Assembly (NCBI GenBank): GCA_949316235.1
Contig: OX438749.1
Coordinates: forward strand, 20,972,414-21,036,413
Reading direction: 5' to 3'
Origin: Oegoconia quadripuncta
Taxonomy: Eukaryota; Arthropoda; Insecta; Lepidoptera; Autostichidae
DNA length: 64,000 nucleotides
Below are positions 44,843-57,469 of this stretch, piece by piece. Both the position numbers and the translations under genes were made by a program. Position 1 is the first letter of the stretch; each line of letters opens with the position of its first letter. Below the pieces are notes generated by a model. It was given only the letters and a program-made list of their open reading frames with translations. It searched no databases and was not told the DNA's origin.

Positions 44843-44939
44843 AAGTCGATAAGTCGGGCGGAGTCACAAGTAAATAGGAATTACTCTAATTAAATTTCAG
44901 CATGCAGATCCTTTTTTGAAGTCGGCTAAAAATATATTA

Positions 44940-45240
44940 TGTTCTTTATTGCACCAAAAAATGACATTTACCTAACAGAGTACAAACAATAGGTCATGTA
45001 CATAGGTGGACTTATATCTTTAAGAGATCTCTTCCAGACACCCTGAGTATTGAAATAGGAAACGGAGTAAATTTGGGGTTTAGCAGAAAATTATGTGCAA
45101 ATGAAAAAAATACTACAACGGATAATAAAATAAATAAAATGAATAGATAACCAAATAATAAACTTACATTAAATATAATACAAGTACCTACTGAGATATA
45201 AATACATAACATAAAATATATATTAAATATATATTAAAAT
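44940..45240 (-). mobile_element. LINE family H, 3' UTR
   Basis: TTCTTTATTGCACCAAAAAA, ATAGGTCATGTACATAGGTG and AAGAGATCTCTTCCAGACAC, then AAATTTGGGGTTTAGCAG; a single-copy version of 21425-21720. Confidence 0.7.
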
Positions 45241-45276
45241 ACTGCAATTGAAGGGCTGTCCTGAGATAATTTTTAT

Positions 45277-45687
45277 ATACCTGAAATTGGAGTTTTTTTT
45301 CTTCGTTAATCATATGTACCAATTCCTGCGATTGTCAAAGCTATATCCAAAGTTTTTTATTTGGAAAATTGGATATTATGTCAAGGTTTCGCATAAAATA
45401 TTTTTTAATTTCTGGGCTAACACACATAATAAAAAAAAATTTGAACAGAACTCTTTTCATGTGCTTCCCATAATCAATTCTTAGATTCGCTGAAACTTTT
45501 ATAAAGCGGTTTCTTTTAAAAATTAACGCTGCCTATACTTAACTTAATGTTATCCGATAATACACACAAAGTTTAGCTAAATTTGGATTTGCCGTTCCCG
45601 AAAAAAAAAACAAAAATATTTGTATGGAGAAAACAGTCTTAATGAAATTCTTCATACAAAACGCCAATTTCATAGGTAAAAGGACCT
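45277..45687 (+). mobile_element. MITE family C, both ends eroded
   Basis: Interior matches 2873-3292 throughout, from TACCTGAAATTGGAG to TTTCATAGGTAAAAGGACC, without intact terminal motifs or clear TA pair. Confidence 0.82.
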
Positions 45688-45854
45688 TGTGGAACTATTT
45701 ATTATTTTTCAGTTATTATTCTCTTTGAACTCCATGGAAACGGAAAATTATTTCGTACATTATTAAGTGTAAAGAAGTTTCCTTTGTTCTGTGTTCAATT
45801 GAGAATGGGAATACTTTTAATACGAGTACATTTCAGAATTTAGTCTCAGCCTTT

Positions 45855-45960
45855 AAGGAGCAATGCTTACGATTTCATAATAAGGTTCCACTTGACATTC
45901 AAAATCATCATAAAGCAGATAGTATTTACAAAAAGCTATTATAAAATTTCTGACTATGGA
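45855..45960 (+). pseudogene. LINE family C, short tail fragment
   Basis: Reads LRFHNKVPLDIQNHHKADSI and YKKLL, the tail also seen in 25900-26020. Confidence 0.7.
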
Positions 45961-45984
45961 CATTGATATACCAATATAGTTAAT

Positions 45985-46208
45985 ATACCGAACATTCGCA
46001 CTAAGAACATTCGCTCTTCATTCATCATCCGAACGGCCAAGGCATGGAACTCCCCTCCGGCGTTAGTCTTTCCTGAATCCTACAACCTTAGGATCTTCAA
46101 GAGCAGAGTGAATAGGCATTTACTGGGATCGCGTGCTTCATCTTCGACCACATCGTCACTTTCCATCAGGTGAGATTGTGGTCGAACGCGAATCCAGTCA
46201 ATCATAAA
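45985..46208 (+). pseudogene. LINE family B, C-terminal fragment
   Basis: Reads SSFIIRTAKAWNSPPALVFP, ESYNLRIFKSRVNRHLLGSR and ASSSTTSS, ending ATCATAAAAAAAA. A + strand copy of the family. Confidence 0.83.
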
Positions 46209-46741
46209 AAAAAGTCAGCTTTGTGATTGAGCAGTAACAATCGTCGGGGTTTAACAATAATGTGTCCACTTCCAAAGGAGATGAAGAAGATCTTGCCACA
46301 ACAGTGTTCCATAACCATCCGTTTTCCCCCTCTTGAGTTCAGGAACTCTAAAAGTATACCTACGGAAATTGATACGTAAAGATAATCGCTAAAATATACC
46401 GATAAGCCCATTCGTGATATGGGAGAAATAACACGTTTCAATTTTGTGTGAAATCATACGAGAGCTGCTATCTGGATCGTTCCCGTGCATGAAATTTGGG
46501 GAAAAATGGGCATTAATTGGGACCGCCCGCTCGTTCCATGGATTATTATTGGATTTCGAACACGTATTGGATGCCAATCTGTTACGTTTAATTAAAACTT
46601 TGTTATTATTTGTATTATCCAGTGTATTGTGTGATTTTGTTAGATCTGGTTTCATTTGGTTTGTTTGTGTTGAGTAGGTTGTACCATTTACGTTACTTTT
46701 GGCGCAGATAGATAAAAGAAGACGTTGTTTTATCAAATATC
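46209..46741. other. No gene seen
   Basis: Open frames on both strands overlap here (46389-46736) without family motifs. Confidence 0.45.
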
Positions 46742-46743
46742 TA

Positions 46744-46832
46744 TTAGGTCCTGACCTATGAAATTGGCGTTTTGTATGAAGAATTTCGTTAAGTATAGGC
46801 AGCGTTAATTTTTAAAAGTAACCGCTTTATAA
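46744..46832 (+). mobile_element. MITE family C, internally deleted
   Basis: TTAGGTCCTGACCTATG and GTTTTGTATGAAGAATTTCG jump directly to AGTATAGGCAGCGTTAATTT and AACCGCTTTATAAA. TA at 46742-46743. It is joined directly to the next repeat. Confidence 0.75.
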
Positions 46833-47010
46833 ATGTCCGCCCGCGGCTTCGCCTGCGTGGAATAGCTTTATCGCGGATATGTTTAATTTGTCTATCCCGC
46901 GGGAACCACTCACTATATCGGGATAAAAATATCCTATGTCTTAACCAGGGTATATTCTACTTATATACCAAACAAACTTTCGCATTTACAATATTAGTTA
47001 AATAAGCATG
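46833..47010 (-). mobile_element. Helitron-like (Lep1-type) repeat, reverse
   Basis: GTCCGCCCGCGGCTTCGCCT, GGGATAAAAATATCCTATGT and AACTTTCGCATTTACAATAT are the reverse of 52168-52410. Assignment to Helitron-like elements is tentative. Confidence 0.55.
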
Positions 47011-47534
47011 TTTATAGCTATTGTTGGGTTACCTATAATTTTTTTATAAATATTTTATTTATATATTTTTTTCTAAAACAACATTGATTCCTGTTTATGA
47101 AGCTGATTATTCGTTGTCAAGTATCACAAAATAGCTGCTAGCGTCAGCCATATTGGATTTATCATGACGTCATATACCAAATGACACTCCCGGGGCTTGT
47201 AGAAATCTAATGTCATTTCTCCAAATCGGTTAAAGCGTTTAGGTTACAGTTAGTGACATACATACTGACGTGTTTAATTTATTACCCTCCGTCTGGTCGT
47301 AGTCGGTTAAAATATAGGGCCGTATCAGCTATGTCAATATTTACCCATTTTCCAACTCGATTTTACCATCCGATCTTCCAGCCCTCCGAGCCTCTTTACA
47401 CATACTTTAGTCCTCCCAGAGGAGCTCTACGAGGTAGCTCAATAACTGTCAATCTTCCTCCTAGCTTCTAGCTCTATTGGAATATACTAACATTTCCCAG
47501 TTATAATATGTTGTTTAAAGCACTCGTGGCGCTC
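47011..47534. other. No gene seen
   Basis: A common repeat edge lies at about 47180-47275 (AAATCTAATGTCATTTC, also like 5715-5760). The open frame at 47253-47471 has no motif. Confidence 0.45.
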
Positions 47535-47605
47535 ACGTATTCGTTTTCGAAAGTTAAGCAATGTCTGGGTGACGAATAGTGGCATTTCAATACGAGAATT
47601 TCCGT
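47535..47605 (+). mobile_element. 5S rRNA-like fragment, copy 2
   Basis: CGAAAGTTAAGCAATGTCTG, then GGTGAC after an internal deletion, then AATAGTGGCATTTCAATACG. Same non-5S joint as copies at 12175 and 56372. Confidence 0.7.
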
Positions 47606-47969
47606 TTTATGTTTCATTGTCACGTGGCCACTAATCCAACAAATGGATTCACTTGACCAGTTCATTCCAATTGATTCTTGATCAGTCCATAATTTTAAAT
47701 CGCCATTGCTGGTTTAAAAGAGTAATTTTAAATACTGTGTCTTTGGGTGTCGAATTCATTAGTTGTCAATTTTTACGGATTGATTTTGATTTTTGATTTA
47801 GCTGTATATAATAATGGATTTTTAATCGGCATCAATAAAAAAAGGCTATATGTATTTTTTTCATGTATGTTCACCGATAATTCTGAGTTTTGGCGGCTGA
47901 TTCGTGTGATTAGTTTTATAGATGCAAGAGGTTACTGTCAAGTTGGTCCCATTATAATATCAGTATAAT

Positions 47970-48175
47970 TAAATAAATATCCTTGGACATACACACAACG
48001 CCATCTAGTTCCACATTAAGCAACTATAGGCTTTTTGTTGTATTGTGGATACCAGATGGTTGATATACTACATAAATTCATTTTTTTTGTAAATTTTTGT
48101 AAATATCCATAACTCGGGAACACATGTCTATATTCATTATACAAACATATGCCCCTAGCGGGATTTGAACCGATT
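47970..48175 (-). mobile_element. SINE family 2, reverse, head-truncated
   Basis: AATAAATATCCTTGGACATA tail, ACGCCATCTAGTTCCACATT, CCATAACTCGGGAACACATG, then GCCCCTAGCGGGATTTGAAC, where the head breaks off inside box B. Confidence 0.83.
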
Positions 48176-50769
48176 TGATAATTGGTTCAGTAGTTTTCTG
48201 TACTTAAAGTAATTTCTTTGTAACAGAATAGCTTCACATATTTATTCGATTGTCTTGATTTTGCACACTCACTATCACAGGGAGACTATAATATGCAGTT
48301 TAGGTTTCTATGGAAAATGTAGAGAAGGTCGGTATAATTACTAAATATAACAAGTCGAAGATCATTAGGTCAAGCTGGCATACACTATCTGCTCGTCTAG
48401 AACTAGAAGATTGGTAAGTATGAAAAAATAAAACAAACAAAAAATTACAACCGACTTCAGCCACAAAGTATAAAATAATATCACTGAATCGTTCATATAA
48501 CTTAAGAGAATTTACTTAGGATAAATGAAAATTTCTCTTTAAATACAGAATAAATCAAACAAATCGCTCTGACCTGCACTCGGGAAACCTAAAAGCTAAT
48601 TATAAAAAATACCTAAATAGCCTGCATCCAGCAGCGCCTCGGACGACCTTAGCAGCATCACTTCTCCGAGTTATGTGCCCTGCCAATTAATAGTCCTTAA
48701 CTCATTCCTCAAGCCCCCTCTTAAAGTTACAAACTCCGTTGTCCTATTAAATCAATACCTTCAATAAAGGCAACAAAAACCTCAAACTTCACAAGGGAGG
48801 TAATTTTCTTAACAAAATTTCCCATTTATGCGAAGTTATCGACTTATCGCTGGGAACTCATACGGTCGGTAATTTATGTTAGCAGCCCACTTCCAATATT
48901 ACATAAAGAGCCAATATAGAAATATACGAGCAACAATATCGCCGCCGAATGTTTGCTGACAAAATTATCCGAACTCACAGCTCAAGTAATCAAACTATAA
49001 TATCTGATGTATTTTGTGTTCTTTCATCACGTGTCAGAAATTCTGGACACAATAGAATTCTGGCAATTCAAGCGTTACCATCCCACAATATAGGCACATT
49101 GTTTTGGATGCAGTATGCATGCCTCATATTTGTGTATTGCTGACCCACTAGGATACCATGAGCTATCCAGCCACAGGAGCGCTGGTCGCATACCTCGGCA
49201 TGCAGGTCGTAATCATAAAATTCGGCAGACCTTTACCTCTATTGGTGCGTTATCCATTATATTATAGAGCCAGTTGACCTGTTCATGTTAGAAAGAGACC
49301 AGATCTGACCCTCGTATCCTGGAAGTTGGAACTTACTATGTGAGTTTACTATGGGATGCTACCCTTGCATTGTCTTCTCTAATAACGCTGATACTGCAGC
49401 CGCATCCGCTGAGAAGCTTAAGGCTGCCTGCCCTCGGCCGATAATCGGTGACCGATTTTTTGTAGGAGAAAAATGGAACGTACTGATTGCATGTTTCAAC
49501 GCCCACGTCCTACAAAATATCGGTCACAATATCGGTGATAAAAGTATTGAATCGCTCCTACAAAAAGTCGGTCGTGGACGGACACACTAATCTGTAGAAT
49601 ATGCTGGTCTCACTGGGTTCTGTTATATATATATTCTGGGTATATTGTTGCTGTGTGGTAAAAGCTAAGTACTGAAACTGCTTAACCGATTCTATCAATC
49701 GAGGATAAAAATCAGCTCACAAACACCATCTTTCGAAAATAAAACGTTTTGGTGCCACAATACCACAGATAAACTTATGACTCCCCTCTTTTAGCATCAG
49801 GGATATAAATAGAGGAATTTACGTTGGCGTATGTTTCGTTAGCTGCAAAGGTCCAACTCCCAATATTACCTCAGCGCGATATATTTCCCGGCACTCCAAA
49901 CTTTTCAGGCGTACTAATTTAATTTAACTTTCATTATTAATTAATTCAATTCCGCGAAAAGTTCTCTGAAGGTTGTTGAATAGCGTCCTTATGGTCATAA
50001 ATCCCTTTGGCAAATGTCAACCCGTGAATGCTTTGAATATTTTAATGAGACTTGGGTATCGAAGGTATTAACTGTTGTGTCATTAGCTGCATTCTTGTTC
50101 TTTGTCCAGCTGCATCATTATGAAGAAAATTAAACTGGGAGATGCGATGAGGCCTTTTCACAATGGGGTGAAGAGAACTCAGCGCTTCTCCGCAGCTACT
50201 TAAGTACCACTAAACTCAGTGGCGTATTTAGCGGTCAACACTGACCTATACTGCAGCGGCATCGCGTCGATCAAGCATGCTATTGTCAAAGATTTCTTAC
50301 ACGGGCAGAAACATATTACTTAACGAGAACGAACTTTGCGTGCCAATTTTTGTTCTTTATTCTTATGCCTTGTAAAAATTATTGTAAAACCTATTGATAT
50401 TGACCTAATATTCCTGTGTACTCTCCTTGTTTATATATTGGCGGAAATTTATAAGTATCGTCTTTACTCGTAGGTTTTTTAGCGATTATATAAATCTGTA
50501 AATCTTTAAATAAATGGCAAAATTGCTCAACCTTCGACCGATTTTAACAAAATTTCACTGCAGATGGCTTACGAATATAAACAAAACATAATGCACCCTA
50601 CTTTGAACTTTGTTGTATGCAACCGTTTACTATGGTAAACGGTCTTTGATAAACGTAATTTGTATGTTTTCATTGAATAATAGGTATTACTTAAACATGA
50701 ACTATAAATCTATTGGTAGCATTTGAGAGTCTGACACAAACTCTTTTATAAGATCAATTACGTTATTTC
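48176..50769. other. Long stretch without a gene
   Basis: Mostly unassigned intron. A decayed piece of LINE A (48640-48700, TTCTCCGAGTTATGTGCCCT) and the motif cluster at 49425-49585 are the only structures noted. Confidence 0.45.
49425..49585. repeat. Cluster of ACCGAT-TTTTGTAGGA motifs in both orientations
   Basis: ACCGATTTTTTGTAGGAG appears on + near 49450, and its variants ACCGATATTTTGTAGGA and ACCGACTTTTTGTAGGAG on the complement near 49510 and 49560. ATCGGTGACCGAT and ATCGGTCACAATATCGGTG add local symmetry. Probably a small inverted-repeat element. Confidence 0.55.
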
Positions 50770-51390
50770 ATAGAATAGAATAGAATACATTTATTTGCAA
50801 TGATTAGGGTAAGTAAATTAGTTGGTGAAATAGTATAAATTTGTATCACCTAAATCAGCCATATACAATAGCATGCAAAATTAAAATTAGCCTGTCCTTC
50901 ACTAAACTTAAATCAATTTACACAAATAGCATGTCCTTCTTGATTAAATTAATTGTCTAGTTCATTAAGTCACAATTTAGAGGAATAACGTCTTCACAAT
51001 TTATTACAGTTTAATTAAAATATGTCTGCAATTAATTTATAATTATTGATTCAATTCATCGTCAAGCAAATTACATTACATATTTATTACATATCATTAT
51101 TATTAAACTCATGTTTGAAATATTCATCAATTGAGTAAAATACATTGTTCAATAAGAATGGAAATATAGTCGTTTTGAACTTCTTAATTGGTAATTCTCT
51201 TATGGACAGTGGCAATTTATTATACACTGACTTGCACATAGAATAACAATTCTTTTGAAATCGCGCACTACCTGGAATTCCCTCAAACACTATCCTATCA
51301 CGAACGTGGGCCCTGGTGTTTCTAGACGATATGTCCTTACCTCGTTTGAACAGGTCTGGATTTAATTTTACAAATTTTACTAATTCAAAA
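50770..51390 (-). pseudogene. LINE family I, C-terminus and 3' UTR
   Basis: The minus strand reads PDLFKRGKDISSRNTRAHVR, DRIVFEGIPGSARFQKNCYS, YNKLPLSIRELPIKKFKTTI and FPFLLNNVFYSIDEYF, then stop. This resembles non-LTR reverse transcriptase tails. The 3' end is a TAGAATAGAATAGAA repeat tail at about 50770-50790. Confidence 0.7.
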
Positions 51391-52167
51391 ATTCATTGTT
51401 ATGTACATATTTATAGTCAATTGTAACTCGTGTAAATCCGACACACGATGACACTGATAAGACACTCCCTAGTATGCCGTCCCGAGCTCACTTGGAATCA
51501 CGGGACACAGTCGTGTACTGTGACTCGGACTCTTTGTATCTGCTCCGTAGTAGTACAATCTTTCTTTATGCCATCAAGCAACAATACCCGCACTGTTGCC
51601 CCGGTGTGTTAGATAAGAGAGTTAGTGACACCTTCCTCTTTGAGATTCTGAATCGAGTTAACCAATTTAGGCTTTGGATTACGCGTACAAGATTTTATTC
51701 ATATTTCCTCAGTCCTCAATGTCACATTATATGTGGGAGTTATTTATTTATTTTTAGGATTACTAACAAGATTGACACATACCAGTCCAATGTGGCAAAA
51801 ACGCAATTGTACACAGTGCATGCGCCACCTTAATTATAAGTAACCACGACATGCAAATATTTGTAGCGGTAGACATTAATAAATTAATAAATTAATTATA
51901 AATATTATTTTCTGTATTTTATCCAGCATGTTCATCATCCATCATTCTTTCTGTCATTCACAATCTAAGTTTTTGACAGGTTGAAATTGTTCCGTAAAAC
52001 TTTCAATATAAGCTGGTCTCGCCGATTTCACATATCTTGTAGTTTATACTGGCAATGTTACGGTCACCGTGGTGTGGACTGTACATTTGATTTGTTAACT
52101 ATGGATCAAAGTTTGTTTCAACAATTGCTTTTTCGGAAACATAACCCTTTGAGAATTTTTGTCTTTA
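51391..52167. other. Unrecognised open frame in otherwise empty DNA
   Basis: A 119-codon frame at 51474-51833 (+) starts MPSRAHLESRDTVVYC. I recognise no domain and see no splice context, so it is not called as a gene. Its first 200 bp are less AT-rich than the rest. Confidence 0.35.
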
Positions 52168-52410
52168 ATTAATCTAACTAATATTATAAATGCGAAAGTT
52201 TGAATGTTTATTTGTTTGTTTGTTGCTCAATCACGGCGAAACGGATGAACGGATTTGGATGAAATTTGATACGTTGATAGAACATATCCTAGATTAAAAC
52301 ATAGGATATTTTTTATCCCGATAAAGTGCGTAGTTCCCGCGGGATAAACAAATTTTCGCGATATAGTTATTCTACGCAGGAGAAGCCGCGGCCTGAAAGC
52401 TAGTAATTTA
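52168..52410 (+). mobile_element. Helitron-like (Lep1-type) repeat
   Basis: AATATTATAAATGCGAAAGT, then GTTTGTTTGTTTGTT, CGGATGAACGGATTTGGATG, TAGGATATTTTTTATCCCG, GAGAAGCCGCGGCCTGAAAG and CTAG. The layout matches a very widespread lepidopteran repeat with a CTAG 3' end; no protein is encoded. Confidence 0.65.
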
Positions 52411-52511
52411 TAAACTGAAAGAGTAAAATGATGTAATTGATAATTTTATGTATTAGTAAAATAATTAATTTTTTATATTTATTTTTTTAAACACAAAGCA
52501 ATAATTAAACC

Positions 52512-52648
52512 TTCCTCAAAGGCCGGCAATGCATCTGTGACCCTTTTGGAGTTGCGGTGAGTTTGAGAGTGTCCATGGGCGGCGGTGATTGCTTTCGATC
52601 ATGTGACCCGCATGCTCGTTTGCCGCCCTCTTATATAAAAAAAATCTA
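52512..52648 (+). mobile_element. LINE family D, 3' terminus
   Basis: AAAGGCCGGCAATGCATCTG, GTCCATGGGCGGCGGTGATT and CCGCCCTCTTATAT with an A-tail; a short GTGAGTTTGAGAG insertion separates it from the 29230 and 35574 copies. Confidence 0.8.
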
Positions 52649-53315
<667 letters not shown>

Positions 53316-54170
53316 TCTATTAAAGCATAAGTAAAAATTATAATATCACCAAAATTCTAAAATACAAAATTCCGTTATGGCGATGGACGACATGGGTCTG
53401 GTTCTAATAATATATCATCTACAAACGTTGGATTGCTCAAGATGGATGATGAATTCTTTTAAGATGTAACAAATTTGGGAAGTTTTGGACGAACTGAAGA
53501 AGATACTGCCAGACAATATAAAGAAAGTAGTGTTGTACCATTATCGATACTATCGATCGATAAAAGCGTAGCTGAACCAAAACTTTCAGTTTTAATTTTG
53601 TTTTAAGTTTATTGTAGTTTTTGTTTCCAAGAAATTCTAGTCCTTAATTCTATGAACATTGTAAAGAATGTACATTTTGACTGTGCGTGACGCAAGGATG
53701 TACTTATGAATGTTTTGTTAAACGATTTAAAAATGGTTGTAAATACGTTAAATTTTGTATTTCTAGTAATAGAATGTTCGGTCATGAATCTATCGGTAGC
53801 GGTAACTGGGAAGTAAATAGTGAATGAGGTAAAGGATATAATAAAAAAAGTGTTAATTAATTTACTACGACGTTGACAACCAATCTTAATTTTATGTGTA
53901 TTAAATTTGTGCCAACGCTTAGAGAATAGCCCGAAATATTATGATTCTGTCAATGTGGATATGACAAAGAACCCAAGCGGTTCCATACAAAAAAGCAAAG
54001 CAACTTCCTCTTCCAACAATTTGTATGGAGTTGCTGTGGATTCTAACGAGCCAGTCGAAATATGACAAGATTTCAAATTGAGACTGGCTTTGAAATATAA
54101 TTATCTCTTTTTAAGTTTGACTACATTAAGAGTTAAACTTTGCCATCGACATATAGAGGATAAAAATAAA

Positions 54171-54213
54171 TTAAATACGAAGATTCATTGAGCTCTAGAA
54201 TCTTCGTATTTAA
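54171..54213. repeat. Perfect 16-bp inverted repeat in the 3' flank
   Basis: TTAAATACGAAGATTC, an 11-base loop containing GAGCTC, and the exact complement. It lies 0.86 kb after the stop codon. Confidence 0.85.
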
Positions 54214-54859
54214 AAAGAAAAATTAATAATAATAACGTTTAAAATAAACTATAGGGTTAAATCGCAGATCACAACTTAACATCTATTTGCTGGATCACAG
54301 GTGACCAGGTGAATATTGGCAATAAGGGAAGGAGTAGATAATGAAATAAATGATGATCGTGTTAAATTAGTTCAGAGAAGTAAATGTAAGTTTGGTAAAT
54401 TAAAGTGACATAATCTTGTTCGAAACCAAAATAATTATTAAGCTGAATAGGATACTTTTTTTATGAACACAGGTACATTCCGCAGTGCCATTATCTAGTA
54501 ATGCTTCTATAAGTATATCTTAGTGTTCTATCTTCTATATTCCTATTTCATATAATTAAACTATATATAATTTATCTTCACTGTCCAAGTCTTCTGTTAC
54601 ATTGTTCAGTTCAATATCATTGTTTGTATATTTTAGTTTTACATTAAATAAAATACTTTATCTAGATGCCTCAAAGCATTTAGATTGAAGTCATCTAATA
54701 CAATTTAAATCTAGCACTTGATTAGCTTAGTATAATTCAAAATTAAATTGAAAAAAATCTACCTAAGTCATTCAAAGTTTAATTATTAAAGCGAACTATA
54801 GTAGTTTCCAAATAAACTTCTTCTAAATTTATATCTAAGGTTTCTAGGCTTGAAACACA

Positions 54860-54936
54860 AAAACTTTTTCTAATTCAAGCTAATTATTTGGGTATAAAAA
54901 CTTTACAAATAATTAGATTGAATTAAGAAAAGTTTT
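54860..54936. repeat. 77-nt hairpin in the 3' flank
   Basis: Arms 54860-54890 and 54906-54936 pair at 28 of 31 positions around a 15-base loop. Size and loop are in the range of a pre-microRNA, but a MITE remnant or chance AT-rich symmetry is also possible. Confidence 0.75.
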
Positions 54937-56371
54937 AGTAGTTTAATCCGAGTAGTGCTACTAATCTAACGTTCCATTAAAAGGATTTCCTCTAATCCTA
55001 ATTTCATTAAAATAGAAAAGAGTTTAAACTTACGCACTGTAGATACCTAATTATAGATAAAAATAAAAAATCTTACCTTAAAATTTAAAATCTTAAATAA
55101 AATCCCTTCCCCTCTACCATATCTAGACAAGAAGTATGAAAAATCATTCTGGCTGTGAATACTTCCAGTTTATTTAGATGCTTCAGATCACTCATTAGTG
55201 TCAAATAATGTTTTATACGAAAATGCTACTACCGACAATAATACTTTTTTTTTAGTTTTTTCGAAATTTATTGACAGCTTCGCACCCCATCCATCACACT
55301 TAACAACTTATGTCAATTCCCTATACGTACTGTTTTGTAAGTTCTTCGCTTACACCACTACGACATCAACATACACATAAATAATGTTATAAACATCTGC
55401 TAGGTATAAAATGTAAGTAAGATTCGTCATTTTAATAATAATTGCTTAAGAAAATCATTGCACTACCTGTGTATGTTATGATGTCACTTTCTCCTGTGAC
55501 CTCTCCAACACATCTCCATCTGTTATCACATTGGTTTACTTTGTTATTATACCTGCGGGTGTTTTTAGCACTTAACGTCATAACATTAGTTCTCATTTAC
55601 CTTTAATCTCATCTGTCATCTCCATATAAGTTTCAATCCATATCTATACTTTCTTAGCTATGACTAGTTTACTAGGGTTAGCAAGTAATGTAGATTTAGT
55701 TATTTAAAAAATAAGAAACAAAAGTCAAACGTTGTTTGTTAATCTATTATAATAAAAATGCAATTCAGATATTAACCTTAGACTATAATTAAAACGATGT
55801 AATTGTTTATTTAAAATGACATAAGAATAATAAATTTAGGGATCTCTATTTGAGATTATTGAAGAGGGCAAAGTTTTTCTCTTTAACTGGTAAACTTTTC
55901 TTTTTAAATATAACTTTCGGGCTATTTTTGGAGCGTGTCTGCCTCCTAATTTATTGTTTTATTTTGTTCTTTTATTAACTTATTCTATTTCGTTATAAGT
56001 AATGTGAAGCCAAAGATTTCTTTGCTGGTACTCGTACCTAACATTAACAGGATTGTCTTTTTATATTATTTTGCAAATAAATCGAGTTATAATCAGACAT
56101 CGTTTCTAACGAACTGTAATACCAACACGATTAAATTAAAAATCGCGATGTCTCATTATATCCCGGCAGTCTTAATTTTAAAGTAAGCTACGTATAAAAT
56201 TTAAAAACTGTAATTTTTAATGGATTAATCCGAAATTTAATAACTAGGTAAGATGATATTGGAAATGATTTTTTTAGAATCAATAGGGTAAGGTATCGTA
56301 TGTTATTATGTAATCAGTAATCACTGAAATAAATGAAAATCTGTAATATTGTGTTGTTTTAATTAAATAGT

Positions 56372-56430
56372 CGAAGTTAAGCAATTGGTGGCCACTAATG
56401 GTATTTTAATACGAGAGTTTCTGTGCTTTG
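56372..56430 (+). mobile_element. 5S rRNA-like fragment, copy 3
   Basis: CGAAGTTAAGCAATTGG then CCACTAATGGTATTTTAATA and CGAGAGTTTCTGT; shortest 5S-like part of the three copies, same downstream sequence. Confidence 0.65.
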
Positions 56431-56654
56431 GAGGACACGTTAAACAGTCGGTTTGATCGTTTTCAAATAAAAGAAAATCATTAAGCCAGGACTTTTCAGA
56501 TGGCGAGAAGTCGGACACAAATCCACCAACTCGAACTGAGCCTACGCCGTGGATTACGGCTCATAGGAAGAGGAGACTTTGTTCCAGTAGTCTGTTTGTA
56601 CATCAAAATCGGTTCACCCAGGAACGGCTACAGGTGTTTAGCTAAAATTAATAT

Positions 56655-57150
56655 CATAATACAAATACACTTTGTTGCACAACAGAAAAGAAAATACAGT
56701 TTCAGAAAAGTGGTAAGAATAGAATGTACAATTTGGCGACCTTATCACTAAAAGTGATCTCTTTGGGTATAAGGACAGTACATTTGAAGTAGGCAGGTAT
56801 TAAATAGGGATGCAGATACAAACTACGTAAAAAGATTTCATATCTTTACATACACATAATTACATAGATCGATAGACAAATATACCTACTTAAACATAAC
56901 ATCTATAAAATAGCTACAAAATACAAACGTAAATATATGTATAGGTGTACTAAATAAATATTTATTGATATATAAAATAATAATAATAATAGGATTGTGC
57001 TAAGGTAAAGAGAGAAGATAAGAAAGGAGCACAGATTAAAGCGCCTGAAAATGCTTTTTGGAGGCGACTTTGAAAGCATTCAAAGTTTGTGCTCGTCTGA
57101 TGGATACGGGTAGGGAGTACCAGAGACGAATGGCTTGATAATACTAATAT
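56655..57150 (-). pseudogene. LINE tail and 3' UTR, reverse
   Basis: The minus strand reads AIRLWYSLPVSIRRAQTLNA, FKVASKKHFQAL and then a long 3' UTR ending GTTGCACAACAGAAAAG-like (as TTTGTTGCACAACAG on +). This is a non-LTR retrotransposon 3' part with a short coding remnant. Confidence 0.7.
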
Positions 57151-57179
57151 TTAGGACCCTATTTATTTGTAACTCAATC

Positions 57180-57400
57180 CTGATAATAAATAAATAATAA
57201 AATAATAATAAATAAATATTTCGGACACTTATCACCAATCATCTAGTCACAAACTAAGCAAAGCTTGTGCTATGGATACTAGATAACGGATAAACATACA
57301 TAAATATTTATATAAACATCCAAGACTCGGGAATAAATGTTCGTATTCATCATACAAACATTTACCCCTCGCGGGATTTACACCAATCGGTCGTCTAAAT
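57180..57400 (-). mobile_element. SINE family 2, reverse, head damaged
   Basis: AATAAATATTTCGGACACTT, CATCTAGTCACAAACTAAGC, GACTCGGGAATAAATGTTCG, then GCGGGATT followed directly by TACACCAATCGGTCGTC, with the middle of the head deleted. Confidence 0.82.
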
Positions 57401-57469
57401 AATACCTATAAATTGAAATTTTAAAAAAGCCCCTATGCCCTATCATGTTATCCAGATAAGGACAGCCAT

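Larger units (their letters stand above)
53316..56360 (+). other. Ggamma30A: Probable long 3' UTR or 3' flank
   Basis: About 3 kb with almost no recognisable transposons, unlike the intron. AATAAA hexamers occur near 53842, 54647 and 56325, so several polyadenylation sites are possible. A Pumilio-type TGTAAATA lies near 53738. The transcript end cannot be fixed from sequence alone. Confidence 0.5.
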
